A DNA stretch of 64,000 bases from Ophiostoma sp. CBS 140.51. Its lineage: Eukaryota; Ascomycota; Sordariomycetes; Ophiostomatales; Ophiostomataceae. Shown here in pieces: positions 42,461-53,377 of this stretch. Positions within the stretch are counted from its first letter, which is position 1; the number at the start of each line of letters is the position of its first letter. Both the position numbers and the translations under genes were made by a program. The stretch lies in the NCBI GenBank assembly GCA_029298735.1, contig JANSLP010000004.1, forward strand, positions 1-64,000, read 5' to 3'. The notes beneath the pieces were generated by a model. The model was not told the DNA's origin, searched no databases, and worked only from the letters and a program-made list of their open reading frames with translations.

Positions 42461-44756
42461 GGGTTGTCGATATTGTCTTCTCGCCAATTATCCATTCGAC
42501 CATTGGTAAAGACGTTGCCCGTTGTCTCATATGGTAGGTAGATTTATCGACCGACCTATTGATAAATTTTCGTGTTGACTTTCTCCCGGCGTAAAGAATG
42601 CGACTGCGTATGTCTTCGCGAATATTGCAGAACTTGCTGAGTAGTTCTGGCATTTGTACGCTATTCAATGCAACCCAGTCAGCCATGGTCGCAAAGGAAG
42701 ATTGAAATATGGTCTTGTCCTGGAATGAGTGCAGCTCTAACAGACAACTCATTACCAAATCCAGATGTGCAGGGCCTATGATGTCTCGCGGCTCTTGTTC
42801 GATGGCGTTGTAAAATTTTTTGATGCATGCAGTATCGGCGCCCACGGCTTTACTAAAAGCAGCTTTGGTACCACAGAGTAACCCAGCTACAAACCGCCAA
42901 AATGTTGAATAACGAGGCTCGTCTTTTTTTTCCCCAAGAAACGTTCTCGTTTCCATGTTGGCGGACTGTCCGTTGTGGAGGTTGAGGCATGTTAGGCCAG
43001 TATCGGCTCGCCAGTGTCTAACAAAATACTGTGCGGCGAAAAACTCTTGATAGGTCAAGTAAATAAAATGGTATGTACGACGGCGGCTTTTTCTGGAATG
43101 TACAGCTTTGAAGGGAGTGTCGAGACTTCCATCGTTCGTAAGCAAGAGAAGTTGAGGAGAAAACCGTCGAGTAACCCATCGATTGGTGGTGTTTCGCTGT
43201 GGACCTTCACGATGTCACAATAACGTGGCTCAAAATAAAACATTTCGGTAAACAGCCCGGAGAAGGCCAAGAACTGTACATAAAAGAGCTCGTTCTTGGA
43301 TCAAGTCATGGATCTGTTTGGGGGATCTAAGGCTGAGTGCAGTAGAGTAGGTGATAAGCTCACCACCCAGGAGTCGTTTCTTCAGACGTGGCAAATCTTT
43401 CCGCCAAATTTTGTGTTCGATGGCTTGGTACACAGACGTGGACGTGCTGAACTGTGCAGACGTCTGTTCAGTGGCTTCGCCTTCTATGTCGGCGGCGTCC
43501 TCCCAGGTGTAGCAAAGAGCGTCAAGCTGAACAGGGATTTTGGCGAGATCCAGCAGCATTTTGTTTTCGTATAAAAACCACAGGAGACTCTCAGCCAATT
43601 CGACATTGCTGAATGTGTGACGAATGTATTTGTTCACTTGATCGTCTTGAAATCCCGTGGTGATGAGCTCTACATCCAGTGGTTGCAGTCCCACTGGAAG
43701 TCTGGCACCTGGTCTTGAGGTAATGATGACGTCTGGCTGGTCAAGCAAATGCTGAATGAGTTCGGCCATCTCGTGCCCTGATTCAAGCTCGTGGGAGACC
43801 TCGTCAAGACCGTCAAGTAGATATAGCGTGCGAGTAACCCCCAAGTGCGCCGCACAGTGATTCCGAAGAACTTTTGCCAAAATCTCCCCTTCCGCCGATG
43901 TCTTGAAAAAGGCGTTTCGAAATAGATCCTCCATGCGGTAGTTTGCATCGACCTTCAACAGTTTCAATCTGTGAAGAGGAATCCAGAGTATTCGGTCGTA
44001 CAGTGCTGTCCACGAAGAAAACCCCGAGTTCACGTGTGACCGTGTCAGCTCGTAAACAATCTTTTTACAAAGCGTTGTTTTGCCCACACCAGCACTTCCT
44101 CGCATCAAAATTCGCCGGGGCACTTCAGATATTTCTGCTCCGCTGTTTCGCGGCATAAACAAAGTCTCAAGGGCGACGGTACCTTTTGGCCTTTTATGAA
44201 CAGGGCCCCTATCTGTGCCTAGGCTGTAGCTTTGTTCCACAATGTCAAGGTTGACGAAGCATTTGTCCATGGGCAATAGGTCACCAGAAATGCGCTCGAT
44301 CTGAAGAAGAGACTCATTTTGTGAAAGGTAGAACTGGCGAAGGCATACATCGGCATAGAATAGCTGCGCCTTTGTGCACCTTAACCACGCTTTTGGAAGT
44401 AGGTCGGCCGGTATCATGTCTTCCGTGGTGGTGCAATTGCCGATATCGAAAGTGAAGGAATTCTCCGGCGCTAGTTGGGGCTGATTGGGAACGGTATCCA
44501 AACTCGGCGAACTGTCAAAAGACTCATACAAAGCTAGTTTCCACACGTCCACGCGCATGCAGTCGTCAGACCGAGATTTTCCCAGAGCTGACCTGACTGT
44601 GTCTGACTTTCCGAACTTAGGGCTGGGGAGAATGTCGACAAGGGCTCGTATGCTGTGTTCGATGAATTGTATTTGGTCGTTGTCTGTCATTGCAGCAGCT
44701 TCCAGATACATTTTTAAGCGCTGACCCCGAGCGGGGTCGATAATGCATGGGAACAT
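42375..44756 (-). pseudogene. NACHT-domain NTPase (fungal NLR-like), two frameshifts
   Basis: From ATG 44756 a 508-codon frame carries a NACHT NTPase: Walker A GSAGVGKTT, Walker B TLYLLDGLDEV, then VIITSRPGARLP and the winged-helix-like region. Near 43305 the conserved continuation QFLAFSGLFTEMFYFEP is in a different frame, and near 43140 it moves to a third frame (DGSLDTPFKAVH, FIYLTYQEFFAAQYFVRHW). Family members carry these as one protein, so two small indels are inferred. The terminal part runs into the antisense strand of a LINE fragment at about 42460. It was probably an NLR-like immune or incompatibility receptor whose repeat domain is lost. Assembly errors could explain the indels. 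Confidence 0.75.
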
Positions 44757-45360
44757 TGGCTACTTTTGAAACGGGTGTGCACCTTTCCCGCTCTGCACGC
44801 CTTCGCACTGGACCCAACAATGACACCTTAGGCTGAATATATGCAGCTCATCACCAACATGCACAAGAATGAAGAATCACATTGTATCGTGATGGGAGGC
44901 CTAGCCGTAGTCAGATTCGGCATTCGGAATTATTCGGGAATTTTAAATATTACTCCAGGGTGACCACAACTGGAAATGCTGCCAATTGTTCAGCAATGAA
45001 TCTGGCCATCAGATGTTACTGGATACTATGCACCTAATCCAGCCATCACACACACTTTACACCACGCCGTAATTGCACTGCTGTGTTTTATTAGAACATC
45101 TCGTATTCATAAAAGGCATTCACGTAGCCATCAAAAATGTAACAATAAATGGTGCTCAATAGAAACGTAATTCATCAATAAAAATTAAAAAAAAAAAAAA
45201 AAAACATACCTAAAAGAAAAGAGTAAAGAAATAAAGGAAAAGAAAAGAAAACCGTTGACGTTCACTTACCGCATTGCCACCCGCGGCACTACCCGACGGC
45301 CCGCTGCGGAAGGAAACTGGTGACGATCCAATATCCGCACAAAAGGACCCTGTGCTGTAC
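44757..45360. other. intergenic region between NACHT relic and CBM-like gene
   Basis: It includes an A-run (45187-45204) that is the minus-strand poly(T) after the CBM-like gene's stop. No gene is supported. Confidence 0.4.
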
Positions 45361-46146
45361 TTAGCATGCCAAAACCACCGACATTTCAGAAAACCCAACC
45401 GCTGACGTTGAAAAGTTTGACAAAATGCTGCAATTGAACAATACTGTGTCAGTTGCGGCCACAAATGAGCCGGTGTATGAGCCCCAATCCGAGGTAAAAT
45501 AGCCAAGCGTCAACGTTCTTCCTGGTACGGCACAAGTAACAATTCCGGGGCCCGTTTGCTTGGGCTGCCACCAGATGGTGCTCAGAGTGTAGGTTTCGCC
45601 CATTTGAAGGTTGAGGACTTGGCTTATGGACGATATGCCGCTGCCAGCCGAAAAGTCGGCGCAGTTTCCATCTGGGCTGGTGCATTCGTTGGGCAGCGAC
45701 TCAAAGACGCCGTCGCCAGATGTGGTCCAGCCCACACTGAGGTCGCTGGAGAAGTCGCCATTGACGAGAAGATTCGTGCCGCAGGCTGATGATGGTGAAG
45801 CAGAGGATGTCGAGGTCGTCGCTGCTGATAGCGACGATGATGAGCGGGCCGCCAATCCAGAAGGAGCCGATGTAGAAAATGGATTCTTGAAAGGAGGAAG
45901 CGATGATGAAGATGAAAAGTCAACTGCTGATGTGAACGAGGAAGTTGGCGAAGAATCGACCCGCGACAATGTGATTGTGATGGTACTCGTGGAAGAAACT
46001 GTAGTTGTACTGGAAATGACGTAGGTTGTGGTCGGTTCGGCAGACGATAAGAGGGACGAATCGGCCAATCTGCCAAGTCTGCAACGAGACGCTGTCACCG
46101 TGCGGGCCACGAGTGAAATGGCCAAAATCCAGAGCGATGTCTTCAT
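45361..46146 (-). CDS. secreted CBM/lectin-like (galactose-binding-fold) protein
   Basis: Single-exon frame, ATG 46146, 261 residues. A signal peptide (MKTSLWILAISLVARTVTA) is followed by CRLGRL and a very long Ser/Thr-rich linker. The C-terminal domain begins ACGTNLLVNGDFSSD, then GWTTSGDGVFES, TYTLSTIWWQPK and LTLGYFTSDWGSY, ending SEMSVVLAC. The order of strands and paired cysteines resembles carbohydrate-binding CBM4/9-type modules in fungal secreted proteins. It is a likely surface or secreted binding protein without a catalytic domain. It is a diverged relative of the frameshifted gene at 37861-38465, suggesting local duplication. Confidence 0.75.
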   Translation of the reverse strand: MKTSLWILAISLVARTVTASRCRLGRLADSSLLSSAEPTTTYVISSTTTVSSTSTITITLSRVDSSPTSSFTSAVDFSSSSSLPPFKNPFSTSAPSGLAARSSSSLSAATTSTSSASPSSACGTNLLVNGDFSSDLSVGWTTSGDGVFESLPNECTSPDGNCADFSAGSGISSISQVLNLQMGETYTLSTIWWQPKQTGPGIVTCAVPGRTLTLGYFTSDWGSYTGSFVAATDTVLFNCSILSNFSTSAVGFSEMSVVLAC

Positions 46147-47357
46147 TTTGCGTCGATCTGAGTTTGTCGATCAATTCCTTTTCGATGTATGTTGAAGAAG
46201 CAAAAAATAAGCCCCATGTGCGTTGAAGTACAACTTTAAATGGGATCGTCTTCAAGAGAAAATCGATTTAATAAAGAGACTGGGGAAGGGAGACGGTGGC
46301 GGCGCACATAAGAATAGCCACATTCCTCGTTGCAGAGACCCTCTTCCCCAAGAGAAATAGCCCAGTGCCAGGCACTAACCCAACTACCGCCTGGTTGTGC
46401 TTTATGGGCGGTCTGGATGCTATTTAGGTAGGTGCCTCCCAGCCGTTGGGCAAGTCACATTCCAGTCGGTGCCCGCAGTGCGATGCGAAAGTTATTTAGT
46501 GGAGAATCGGCCTCGTTGTTTATTTGTCTAGACGTTGACATAACGAGCTGTTTAATTCATTCAATCCTCTCATTGTAGCTGTCTGGGGTCGCTTCTTAAT
46601 GAACATATTGATTTGGAAAATATAGATATCCGAATGAAGATGGCAATCTCGGCTTGATATATTCCAATGAATGACACAAATCAATGGCCGTTTGTGGGTC
46701 AAACCTTCTCGTCTTCAGTTCAAATTGCATGTTTATGGAAACAACAACAAAAGTAGCGCAGCGGCAAGGAAACCAAGCCATTTATGACGAAAAGAGAAGA
46801 AGAAGAAAGAAAAAAAAAAGGGGAAAAAAAAGAACACGAAAAAATAAAAGCAACGCAATTGGTAGCAAGTCGAAACACAATATTTCGAAAAGAAAACAGA
46901 GTACTGGAAAATAGTTATAATAGGCGGTGGCCAAGAGTGATGTCCAGAACGCCGCCGTCGGCTCGCACTAGAGAGCCAACCCGTTATCCCGCCACCCTTG
47001 GTCATGTTTACGCCCCCTTTTTTGGCAGGTTGACAGGTGCCACCCTTAGTCATGTTTACGAGGAGAAAATCGTTCACGAATTGTTTCAATATCTTTGACA
47101 ATATCTTTGTGCATCTTCGTCAAACAAGACTTGCTTCTCTAAAGAATCGGAAGTATTTAAGAACATTCACAGAGTATTCATCGTCAGCTAAATTATCGGT
47201 AACTTTCAACCGTGAATGGGATAGTCCTTTGCTTTCACTCAGCAGGGTGATCAGACAAAATTCTGCTTGGTGAAACGGTCGAAAGACGCGGTCTACAAGA
47301 GCTGCAAAAATGGTGCTCGAACTCCACAATCCAATCAGCGGTTGGTAGCAAACAATA
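46147..47357. other. intergenic region with purine-rich tract and direct repeats
   Basis: It contains a purine-rich stretch (46783-46855, mostly A and G) and a 22-bp direct repeat (46991-47012 and 47039-47060). No gene is recognised. It lies just before the tRNA gene. Confidence 0.4.
46991..47060. repeat. 22-bp direct repeat upstream of tRNA gene
   Basis: GCCACCCTTGGTCATGTTTA plus CG occurs at 46991-47012 and again, with one change, at 47039-47060 (period 48). Confidence 0.8.
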
Positions 47358-47431
47358 GGTCGATTGGTCTAGTTGGTTATGACGGCGCCTTAACACGGCG
47401 CAGGTCCTCGGTTCGATCCCGAGATCGATCA
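47358..47431 (+). tRNA. tRNA-Val (anticodon AAC)
   Basis: A complete cloverleaf of 74 bases without intron. Acceptor stem GGTCGAT pairs with ATCGATC (one G-U), discriminator A. The anticodon stem is GCGCC/GGCGC, with a seven-base loop TTAACAC placing AAC at 47392-47394. The T arm is CTCGG-TTCGATC-CCGAG with a five-base variable loop. A-box and B-box (GGTTCGATCCC) promoter elements are intact, and a run of six T at 47436-47441 provides the Pol III terminator. CCA is not encoded, as normal for eukaryotes. Confidence 0.95.
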
Positions 47432-48390
47432 CATCTTTTTTGCTCTTCGAGAAGATGCTTGATTTTTTTGTCCAATTATTTTTGATCATCATTTTTACCC
47501 CGACCAGTTTCCTTTGTGCAGCATTTAATACTGTGTTTGTCTTCAATATGCTCATTACAATCCTTTGATTCCAGGGCGCTATTTTCTCAACATTGGCAGA
47601 AACTCTTCAAGCGAATCGAGAATAAGCTGTACGTGACGAATTAGGATGCGACTGCAGACAATGGCGCGAGGTATTCATTTGATGTCTTTTGCGTCGGGTA
47701 GGCCGGACACCACAGCGGCGCCCACGACGCGGGAACGGTTGTACGGCTTGATGGAAGGGCTGCCGCCCCAGACGACATGTTCGGGGTCGGGCGGTGTCAA
47801 AATTTGTCGTTGTTTGGCATTGTGGTTGTCTTTGTGGGGCTCTGTTGTGACGGTGGGATCATACAGCTTCCATATGACGCACGAGCCCGTGTTTAAGAGC
47901 TGTCTGAGGTGTCCTTTTCCTCTTTTCCTCTTTTCCAGCAATTATTTCCGGCGCTACGGTGTTAATTTCATCGTGATTCTTTCCCTTGAAACTTCCCGCA
48001 TCAAGCTCTGTCTTTCCTGGGGCGCGTGCGAACCCCGTAGTTCTGGCCATTGCTTCTGGAGCGATCTAAGCGGCGGAAGCGAGCTGCGTCGCACTAATTT
48101 CACAGCGAGTCCATAGTAGTGCAGACCAACATCAAAACGTCACTTCGAAAATGACCAAAAAAAAAGAGAGAACAAGAACAAGCTTTAACCAAAGTCGTCT
48201 TGCCGGCACAAAATCTCCCAAGCTTCCCCAATGCGATAGCTTCTCCATTTACAACTCTCCATTTCCGTCATTCTCCAACACAATATTCGCACAAAGTTGA
48301 GCGGCCATTGCTTTTTTTCTTCTCTTGTTGCTTTGCATCAACATAATCGGTTACAAACGAACTCGTCAGAGCACACAACACAACGACAAA
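47432..48390. other. gap between tRNA and carboxylesterase, possible unresolved minus-strand coding
   Basis: A minus-strand stretch (about 48050-47675) has two overlapping open frames, one from ATG 48050 (MARTTGFARAPGK) and one ending VVGAAVVSGLPDAKDIK. They could belong to one spliced small protein, but no clean GT..AG pair was found and no family is recognised. The right-hand part (48117-48390) is the carboxylesterase promoter. I leave it uncalled. Confidence 0.3.
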
Positions 48391-50100
48391 ATGGCACACC
48401 TTGCCCCAGTCCGAATTACGAGTGGTGCCGTCGCCGGCGTCCCCTCCGCCTACAATAAGAGCATCACCGTCTACCGTGGCATCCCCTATGCAGCGTCCAC
48501 GGCTGGTGAAAACCGTTGGCGGCCTCCACAACCGGTCCTGGCATGGGAGGGCGTGCGTGTGGCCGACAAGTTTGGCCCTGTCTGTCCCCAAGTGCCCATG
48601 GCTGCCGGTGAACATGCACCAACATACAGCGAAGACTGCCTTTCAGTAAATGTATGGACGCCTGTGTCTCCAACGGAAAAGACGGAAAAGATTCCCGGCA
48701 AGAGTCTGCCTGTTTTTGTATGGATCTACGGCGGGCGGTTCACCAGTGGCGCCGGATCAGATCCGCAATTTGAAGGCACCGGACTCGCTGCGCAGGGCGT
48801 GGTGGTGGTGACACTCAACTATCGCCTGGGTATTTTGGGATGGCTGGCGTCCACTGAGTTGAGTGCTGCATCCGGCCACAACGCCTCGGGCAACTATGGG
48901 CTGCTGGACCAGCTGGCCGCCCTTAAGTGGGTACGCGACAACATTGCCGCCTTTGGTGGTGACCCCGAGGCTGTCACAATCGGTGGACAGTCGGCCGGTG
49001 GTGCCTCCGTTGGTGTGCACCTGCTGTCGCCCCTGTCGCGCGGGCTGTTCCGTGGCGTCATCAACCAGTCGGGCTTCCGCGACCCCCGTGATCCCCTGCT
49101 AGGCGGCCTGGCTCCCGCATACCGTCTGAAAGAGCGCGCTGAGCACGAGGGTGACAGCGTGCTTGCGGAGAAGGGCGTTGCCACAATAGACGAACTCCGC
49201 AAACTCCCCCTCGACGTTCTCCTCGAAGGAAACAACCGCAACGACACGGACCGCTGGGGCACACCGCCGTTTTATCGTCCCTGTCTCGACGGCTATGTGT
49301 TCCCGCTCAGCTTTGCCGGGGCCCTCGAACAAGGGGCGCCAGCCGACATTCCCGTCATGACGGGCCACAACGCCGATGAGGGCGGCACCTACCTCGATCC
49401 CGAGTTTACCGTGGAGGACCTGCGCGCATGTGCCGAGCAAAAATATGGCCCCAAGTTGGCGGAGCGTTTTTTTGCACTCTACCTGGAGAGCAACAGCAAC
49501 AGCAACAGCAACAGTAGTGACATCCCCGCCTCAGCACTCTCCATTTGGAACGAGGCCGCACGCGACAATTCGCGGATCACGACGGCGCTCTGGGCAGAGG
49601 CGTTCCACAAGCACGCGTCAAGTCCTGTATATGGCTACATATTTACTCACGCGCCGCCTTCACCCGGCCCGAAGCCGGTGATCGGAGGAAGAAACACGGG
49701 AGCGACAGCAACGACGGCAACACCGATGCCGATGAGCAAGGCACCCCGCAACGTCTACACGTATCTAAAAAATGGTCCTCCGGGCATGTCGAGAGGTGCC
49801 TTCCATGGTGCGGAAGTGCCGTTTGTGTTTGACAACCTGGACGTGCAGGAGGGCTACACATGGGCGGCAGTGGATCGGGACGTGGCTGCATCGGTGTCGA
49901 CTTATTGGGCCAACTTTATCAAGACGGGCAATCCCAGCGGCGGCGATGCGCCGACTCAGACGATCTTGCCCCCGTTTCAGCCCATCGACGACTCCTCCAT
50001 CATGTCACTGGGCCAGGACTGTGCTATGGTGCCGCTGGCAAAGACTCCGGAGCGCGTGGCGTTCTGGCGGGACTACATGGCACAACATCCACCATTCTAG
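48391..50100 (+). CDS. type-B carboxylesterase/lipase (alpha/beta hydrolase)
   Basis: Single-exon gene, 569 residues from the ATG at 48391; the frame extends upstream only to a TTG. Nucleophile Ser201 lies in GGQSAGG (Gln in place of the usual Glu of GESAG). The oxyanion-hole stretch is WIYGGRF (112-118). The acid is probably in HNADEGG and the catalytic His in GAFHGAEVPF. No signal peptide is visible at the N-terminus (MAHLAPVRITSG), so the enzyme may be intracellular. An Asn-Ser repeat, encoded by four AGCAAC units at 49489-49512, lies in a loop before residue 380. The family hydrolyses esters, and the substrate is unknown. Cys and Thr composition is ordinary. Confidence 0.92.
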   Translation: MAHLAPVRITSGAVAGVPSAYNKSITVYRGIPYAASTAGENRWRPPQPVLAWEGVRVADKFGPVCPQVPMAAGEHAPTYSEDCLSVNVWTPVSPTEKTEKIPGKSLPVFVWIYGGRFTSGAGSDPQFEGTGLAAQGVVVVTLNYRLGILGWLASTELSAASGHNASGNYGLLDQLAALKWVRDNIAAFGGDPEAVTIGGQSAGGASVGVHLLSPLSRGLFRGVINQSGFRDPRDPLLGGLAPAYRLKERAEHEGDSVLAEKGVATIDELRKLPLDVLLEGNNRNDTDRWGTPPFYRPCLDGYVFPLSFAGALEQGAPADIPVMTGHNADEGGTYLDPEFTVEDLRACAEQKYGPKLAERFFALYLESNSNSNSNSSDIPASALSIWNEAARDNSRITTALWAEAFHKHASSPVYGYIFTHAPPSPGPKPVIGGRNTGATATTATPMPMSKAPRNVYTYLKNGPPGMSRGAFHGAEVPFVFDNLDVQEGYTWAAVDRDVAASVSTYWANFIKTGNPSGGDAPTQTILPPFQPIDDSSIMSLGQDCAMVPLAKTPERVAFWRDYMAQHPPF

Positions 50101-50776
50101 ACAATGTATCTAAAGCGTCCTCTATCTAGACTTTTCATTTTTGAAGATTTATTTGGCGCAAGATAAATCATAAATTAAATTATTCTCCTTTTTACTTATC
50201 ATGTAAGTTTTTATTTTAGATTTCATTTATTATATAAAGTTGTGCTGCATGTGCTCAAACAAAAATATGAAATATTTAACAAAGTCAGAAAACCAAATAA
50301 TAAGAAATGCAAAAACAGAACAAAAATACAATTACAACTGCTCCGTAAGCCAGAAAAGATACAGCCGCAAGACGTCACTTTGACATCTCCGCCGTTTAGC
50401 CATTGGGGTCTCTCGTGGACGTTCAGGATCCACCAACGCACGTTTTCACGGCATACGAAGTTCATTGCCCCGCGATCGGGGTTTACAACCCGCCGCACGT
50501 CATCACAGACAGGGGTTTGAGTCTTAGCGCACGGAGATTGTGTTCGGAGGGCATCTCGTAGCGAGATAACCGACCCGAGCACCGCATCTGAGCAGAGCAT
50601 TCGAGGGGAAGCTCAAGCACAAGACATGACGTTCCTGTGAAGCTCTGTGAAGCTCTCCTCGCCAAAGTATAGACGGATGAAATGTATTATTTTTGTCAGA
50701 ATAGGAGATAACCTAATTGAATGCAAAACCGCCTGACACGAATTGTACTGAACTGTACCGATACTGGCCGAACATC
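50101..50776. other. intergenic region between carboxylesterase and hydrolase
   Basis: Two converging genes end here. The first half is very AT-rich (50150-50330). No gene is supported. Confidence 0.4.
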
Positions 50777-51481
50777 CTAGTCAACAATCTTTGTCCCGGC
50801 CAGCTGGCTAGCCACCGTACTTGTGTCCTCATCTTTCGCCTCCCATGCTGCTGCATACTCTTCCCGCGCGCTGACATGTACCTGCCCGACAACCACCTTG
50901 TTGAGGATTGTGTCGTGCACCACGGCATCCTTGTCGCCCGTCGCGTCCCGGATGACCGTCACCACAAACCCAGAGTCGGCAGCGTCCTTGGCCGTGTTGA
51001 GCACGCACATGCTTGTGCTGAAGCCTGTCAGCACTAGGGACTCAATACCATGAGAAGCCAGGAACGCTTCGAGTCCATAGCTGCCCAGTGCGGAGACGTT
51101 GCTGGGCGGACGGTAAAAGAGATACTCGCCGGGTGCTGGTGCCAACATCTCTGGTGATGCGATACCTTTCTGTGCTTCAAGACCACCTTGCGGACCCTGC
51201 GTCATGCGTTGTTGTACACCATTCGCACGTTTTGCCATTTTGCGGTTGGCGGGTGTCACGGCACGAAAGTCGATGCCGCAGTGGACGATGAACATGCCCT
51301 TGGCACGAGCCCACGACCGCAGCTGGGCAGCATGGGCCACGACGTCTTTTCCGGCATCGGGTTGGGAAGCAACAATAAAGCTGTGAAAGTCGAGCAGGAG
51401 AAGCGCTGTTTTCGACGGCGGCACCGCCAGGGGCGAGCACGGGTCGGCGGCGTCGAGGATAATAGGAGGAGCGTTGTTCAT
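50777..51481 (-). CDS. isochorismatase-like cysteine hydrolase
   Basis: Single-exon gene. ATG 51481 (MNNAPPIILDAAD) gives 234 residues; the open frame runs further upstream to 51661 but without family resemblance. An isochorismatase-type Rossmann-like fold is indicated by ALLLLDFHSF with the catalytic Asp, and by the Cys loop LTGFSTSMCVLNTAKDAAD. The position that usually holds Lys (KxxxSAF) reads RPPSNVSAL, so an Arg may replace the catalytic Lys. The family includes nicotinamidases, ureidoacrylate hydrolases and N-carbamoyl hydrolases. Because the carboxylesterase ends just across the gap on the opposite strand, no operon-like coupling is implied. Substrate is unknown. Confidence 0.88.
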   Translation of the reverse strand: MNNAPPIILDAADPCSPLAVPPSKTALLLLDFHSFIVASQPDAGKDVVAHAAQLRSWARAKGMFIVHCGIDFRAVTPANRKMAKRANGVQQRMTQGPQGGLEAQKGIASPEMLAPAPGEYLFYRPPSNVSALGSYGLEAFLASHGIESLVLTGFSTSMCVLNTAKDAADSGFVVTVIRDATGDKDAVVHDTILNKVVVGQVHVSAREEYAAAWEAKDEDTSTVASQLAGTKIVD

Positions 51482-52032
51482 ATTGAGGTGAGCATAAAAG
51501 TAGAGGGGAGTAATCAATGAAATTAAACAAGACAATAGTGACATCTCAAGATAAACCTGCAAACAATCCAAAGAAAGCCACACCCGCAAACCAAGACATT
51601 TGCCGAAACGAAACCGAGATCCCCACGAACGACGATATTGGCAGGCACACACTTTCCACACACTTTCACCTCACTGATAGCCGATACCCGGTATTAATTG
51701 CAACGTCACTTTGCCGTCACTTCTTTTCTTCTGCTCCTCTTACAATAGATTTGCTTTTGCCTTGACCAACCCTCGACTGCACTTTACTTTTCATTTATCT
51801 TTGCCATCACTTTTGCCATCACTTCATTTGCAGTCCATGCACCCCAGCCTGTCACGGCTGCTCTCCACTCCTTGTTTTCCTTTTTTGGCCTTGCAAGTCG
51901 ACCGCCGTCATCATGAGGAAGGGGAGAAAAATCAACATATATCGCGATGTTCCCTCCGAATATTGTTTGTTGGCCTTACGGCCCGTATTGATTTTGACTG
52001 ACAGCACGACCTAACATCTTGACACTGACAAA
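51482..52032. promoter_or_regulatory. bidirectional promoter between hydrolase and DUF1996 gene
   Basis: This 551-base gap lies between divergent starts. T/C-rich stretches run from 51700 to 51890 and no gene is seen. Confidence 0.35.
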
Positions 52033-53377
52033 ATGATTCGATCTGGTCTTCTTGCATTTGCCTCGTTGGCGTACGGTGCGCCGCAGTTTGGCGGTGGTAG
52101 CAGCAGTAGTGGAGGTAGCACTGGCCACGGCACCAGTCTCGTCCGCTTCGGCTGCTCTCAGGTCGTCATCGAGCGTCTCGATCCGTGAGTCTCACCTTCT
52201 ATTGAGTCCTGCGTCAGTCGAGGCCACCTGCTAACCCCACAGTCTTGTCAACCCGGGCATGCTGCCCTCACCCCATGTCCATCAAGTCGTGGGTGGTGTA
52301 AGTCTCACCCATCACTCTTCGACGAGCTCACTCCCTGCTGACATTGTAGAACGCCTTCAATGCATCCATGGCCTCAACTGACGTCTCAGGGATCGCCACC
52401 TGCACGACGTGCAACTTCCCCGATGACTTGTCCAACTACTGGACGGCCAACCTGTACTTCCAGGCCCGCAACGGGTCCTACAAGCGTGTCCCCCAAATTC
52501 ACAACCGCATGGAGGACGGGTATACGGGGGGCACAACGGTCTACTATGTTTCCCCCGGGTCGGGCAAGACGACAGCCTTTAAGCCTGGGTTCCGCATGCT
52601 GGTCGGTGACACGACCGCCCGCACGAAGCCTACGACGGTCAACATGGCGATGCAGAGCTGTTTCCGGTGCTATACAGGGCCCAACTTCAAGGGCGACAAC
52701 ATGTCGCCGTGTGCGGATCCCAAGCTGGACACGGAGACGCTGCCGGTAGGGCCGTGTCTGGGTGGGATCCGGTCCAACATTCACTTTCCTACGTAAGTCC
52801 AGCCGGGCCGCCAGTGAGCAGCGAAGCTGCGAGCGAGCATCTCCAACACCCCCCCACAGAGAAAAAATTGCTAACGCGGGGGCTGTAGCTGCTGGGACGG
52901 CGTCAACCTCGACTCGCCCAGCCACAAGGACCACGTCGCCTACCCGTCGAGTGGGCCCTCGTCGTTTGCCACGACAGGTGCCTGCCCGGCCTCCCACCCG
53001 GTCAAGATCCCCCAAGTCATGCTGGAGATTGTTTGGGACACCACGGGCTTCAACGACAAGAGCGAGTGGCCGGCTGATGGGTCGCAGCCGTTTGTCCTGA
53101 GCAACGGCGACAAGACGGGCTATGCACAGCATGCCGACTACGTCTTTGGGTGGAAGGGCGATGCCCTGCAGAAACTCATGGACGGCGGCTGCTTTGGTGC
53201 GGCGACGTGCAACGGCGTGCAGATCCAGACGGCGGAGGCGGCGAACAAGTGTGCCGTCAAAGACACGGTGCTGGAGGACACCAATGGATGTGAGTAAGAC
53301 CTCCTTTCGACGATAATATTTGACAATCGCTAACACTTTCAGGGCTCTCTGAACTGCCTGGCCATGGCATGGAATGA
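52033..53377 (+). CDS. secreted DUF1996-domain protein
   Basis: Five exons, 52033..52184, 52243..52297, 52350..52792, 52889..53289 and 53343..53377, give 361 residues; all introns are GT..AG with GTGAGT or GTAAGT donors. A signal peptide (MIRSGLLAFASLAYGAPQFG) precedes a Gly/Ser stretch. Conserved DUF1996 features follow: LVNPGMLPSPHVHQVVGGNAF, TANLYFQARNGSYKRVPQIH, GGIRSNIHFPTCWDGVNLDS, HKDHVAYPS, and HADYVFGWKGDALQKLMDG. The family is widespread in ascomycete secretomes, sometimes fused to WSC domains, and has no settled function; a role at the wall is usually suggested. The C-terminus here is short, with no WSC or GPI signal. Confidence 0.9.

Noticed and set aside
42146..42541. 131-codon plus-strand frame as a gene
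   Set aside because: The LINE match is in another frame; this frame is a shadow.
48325..48390. Upstream start for the carboxylesterase
   Set aside because: It opens at TTG; the ATG at 48391 starts at the conserved region.
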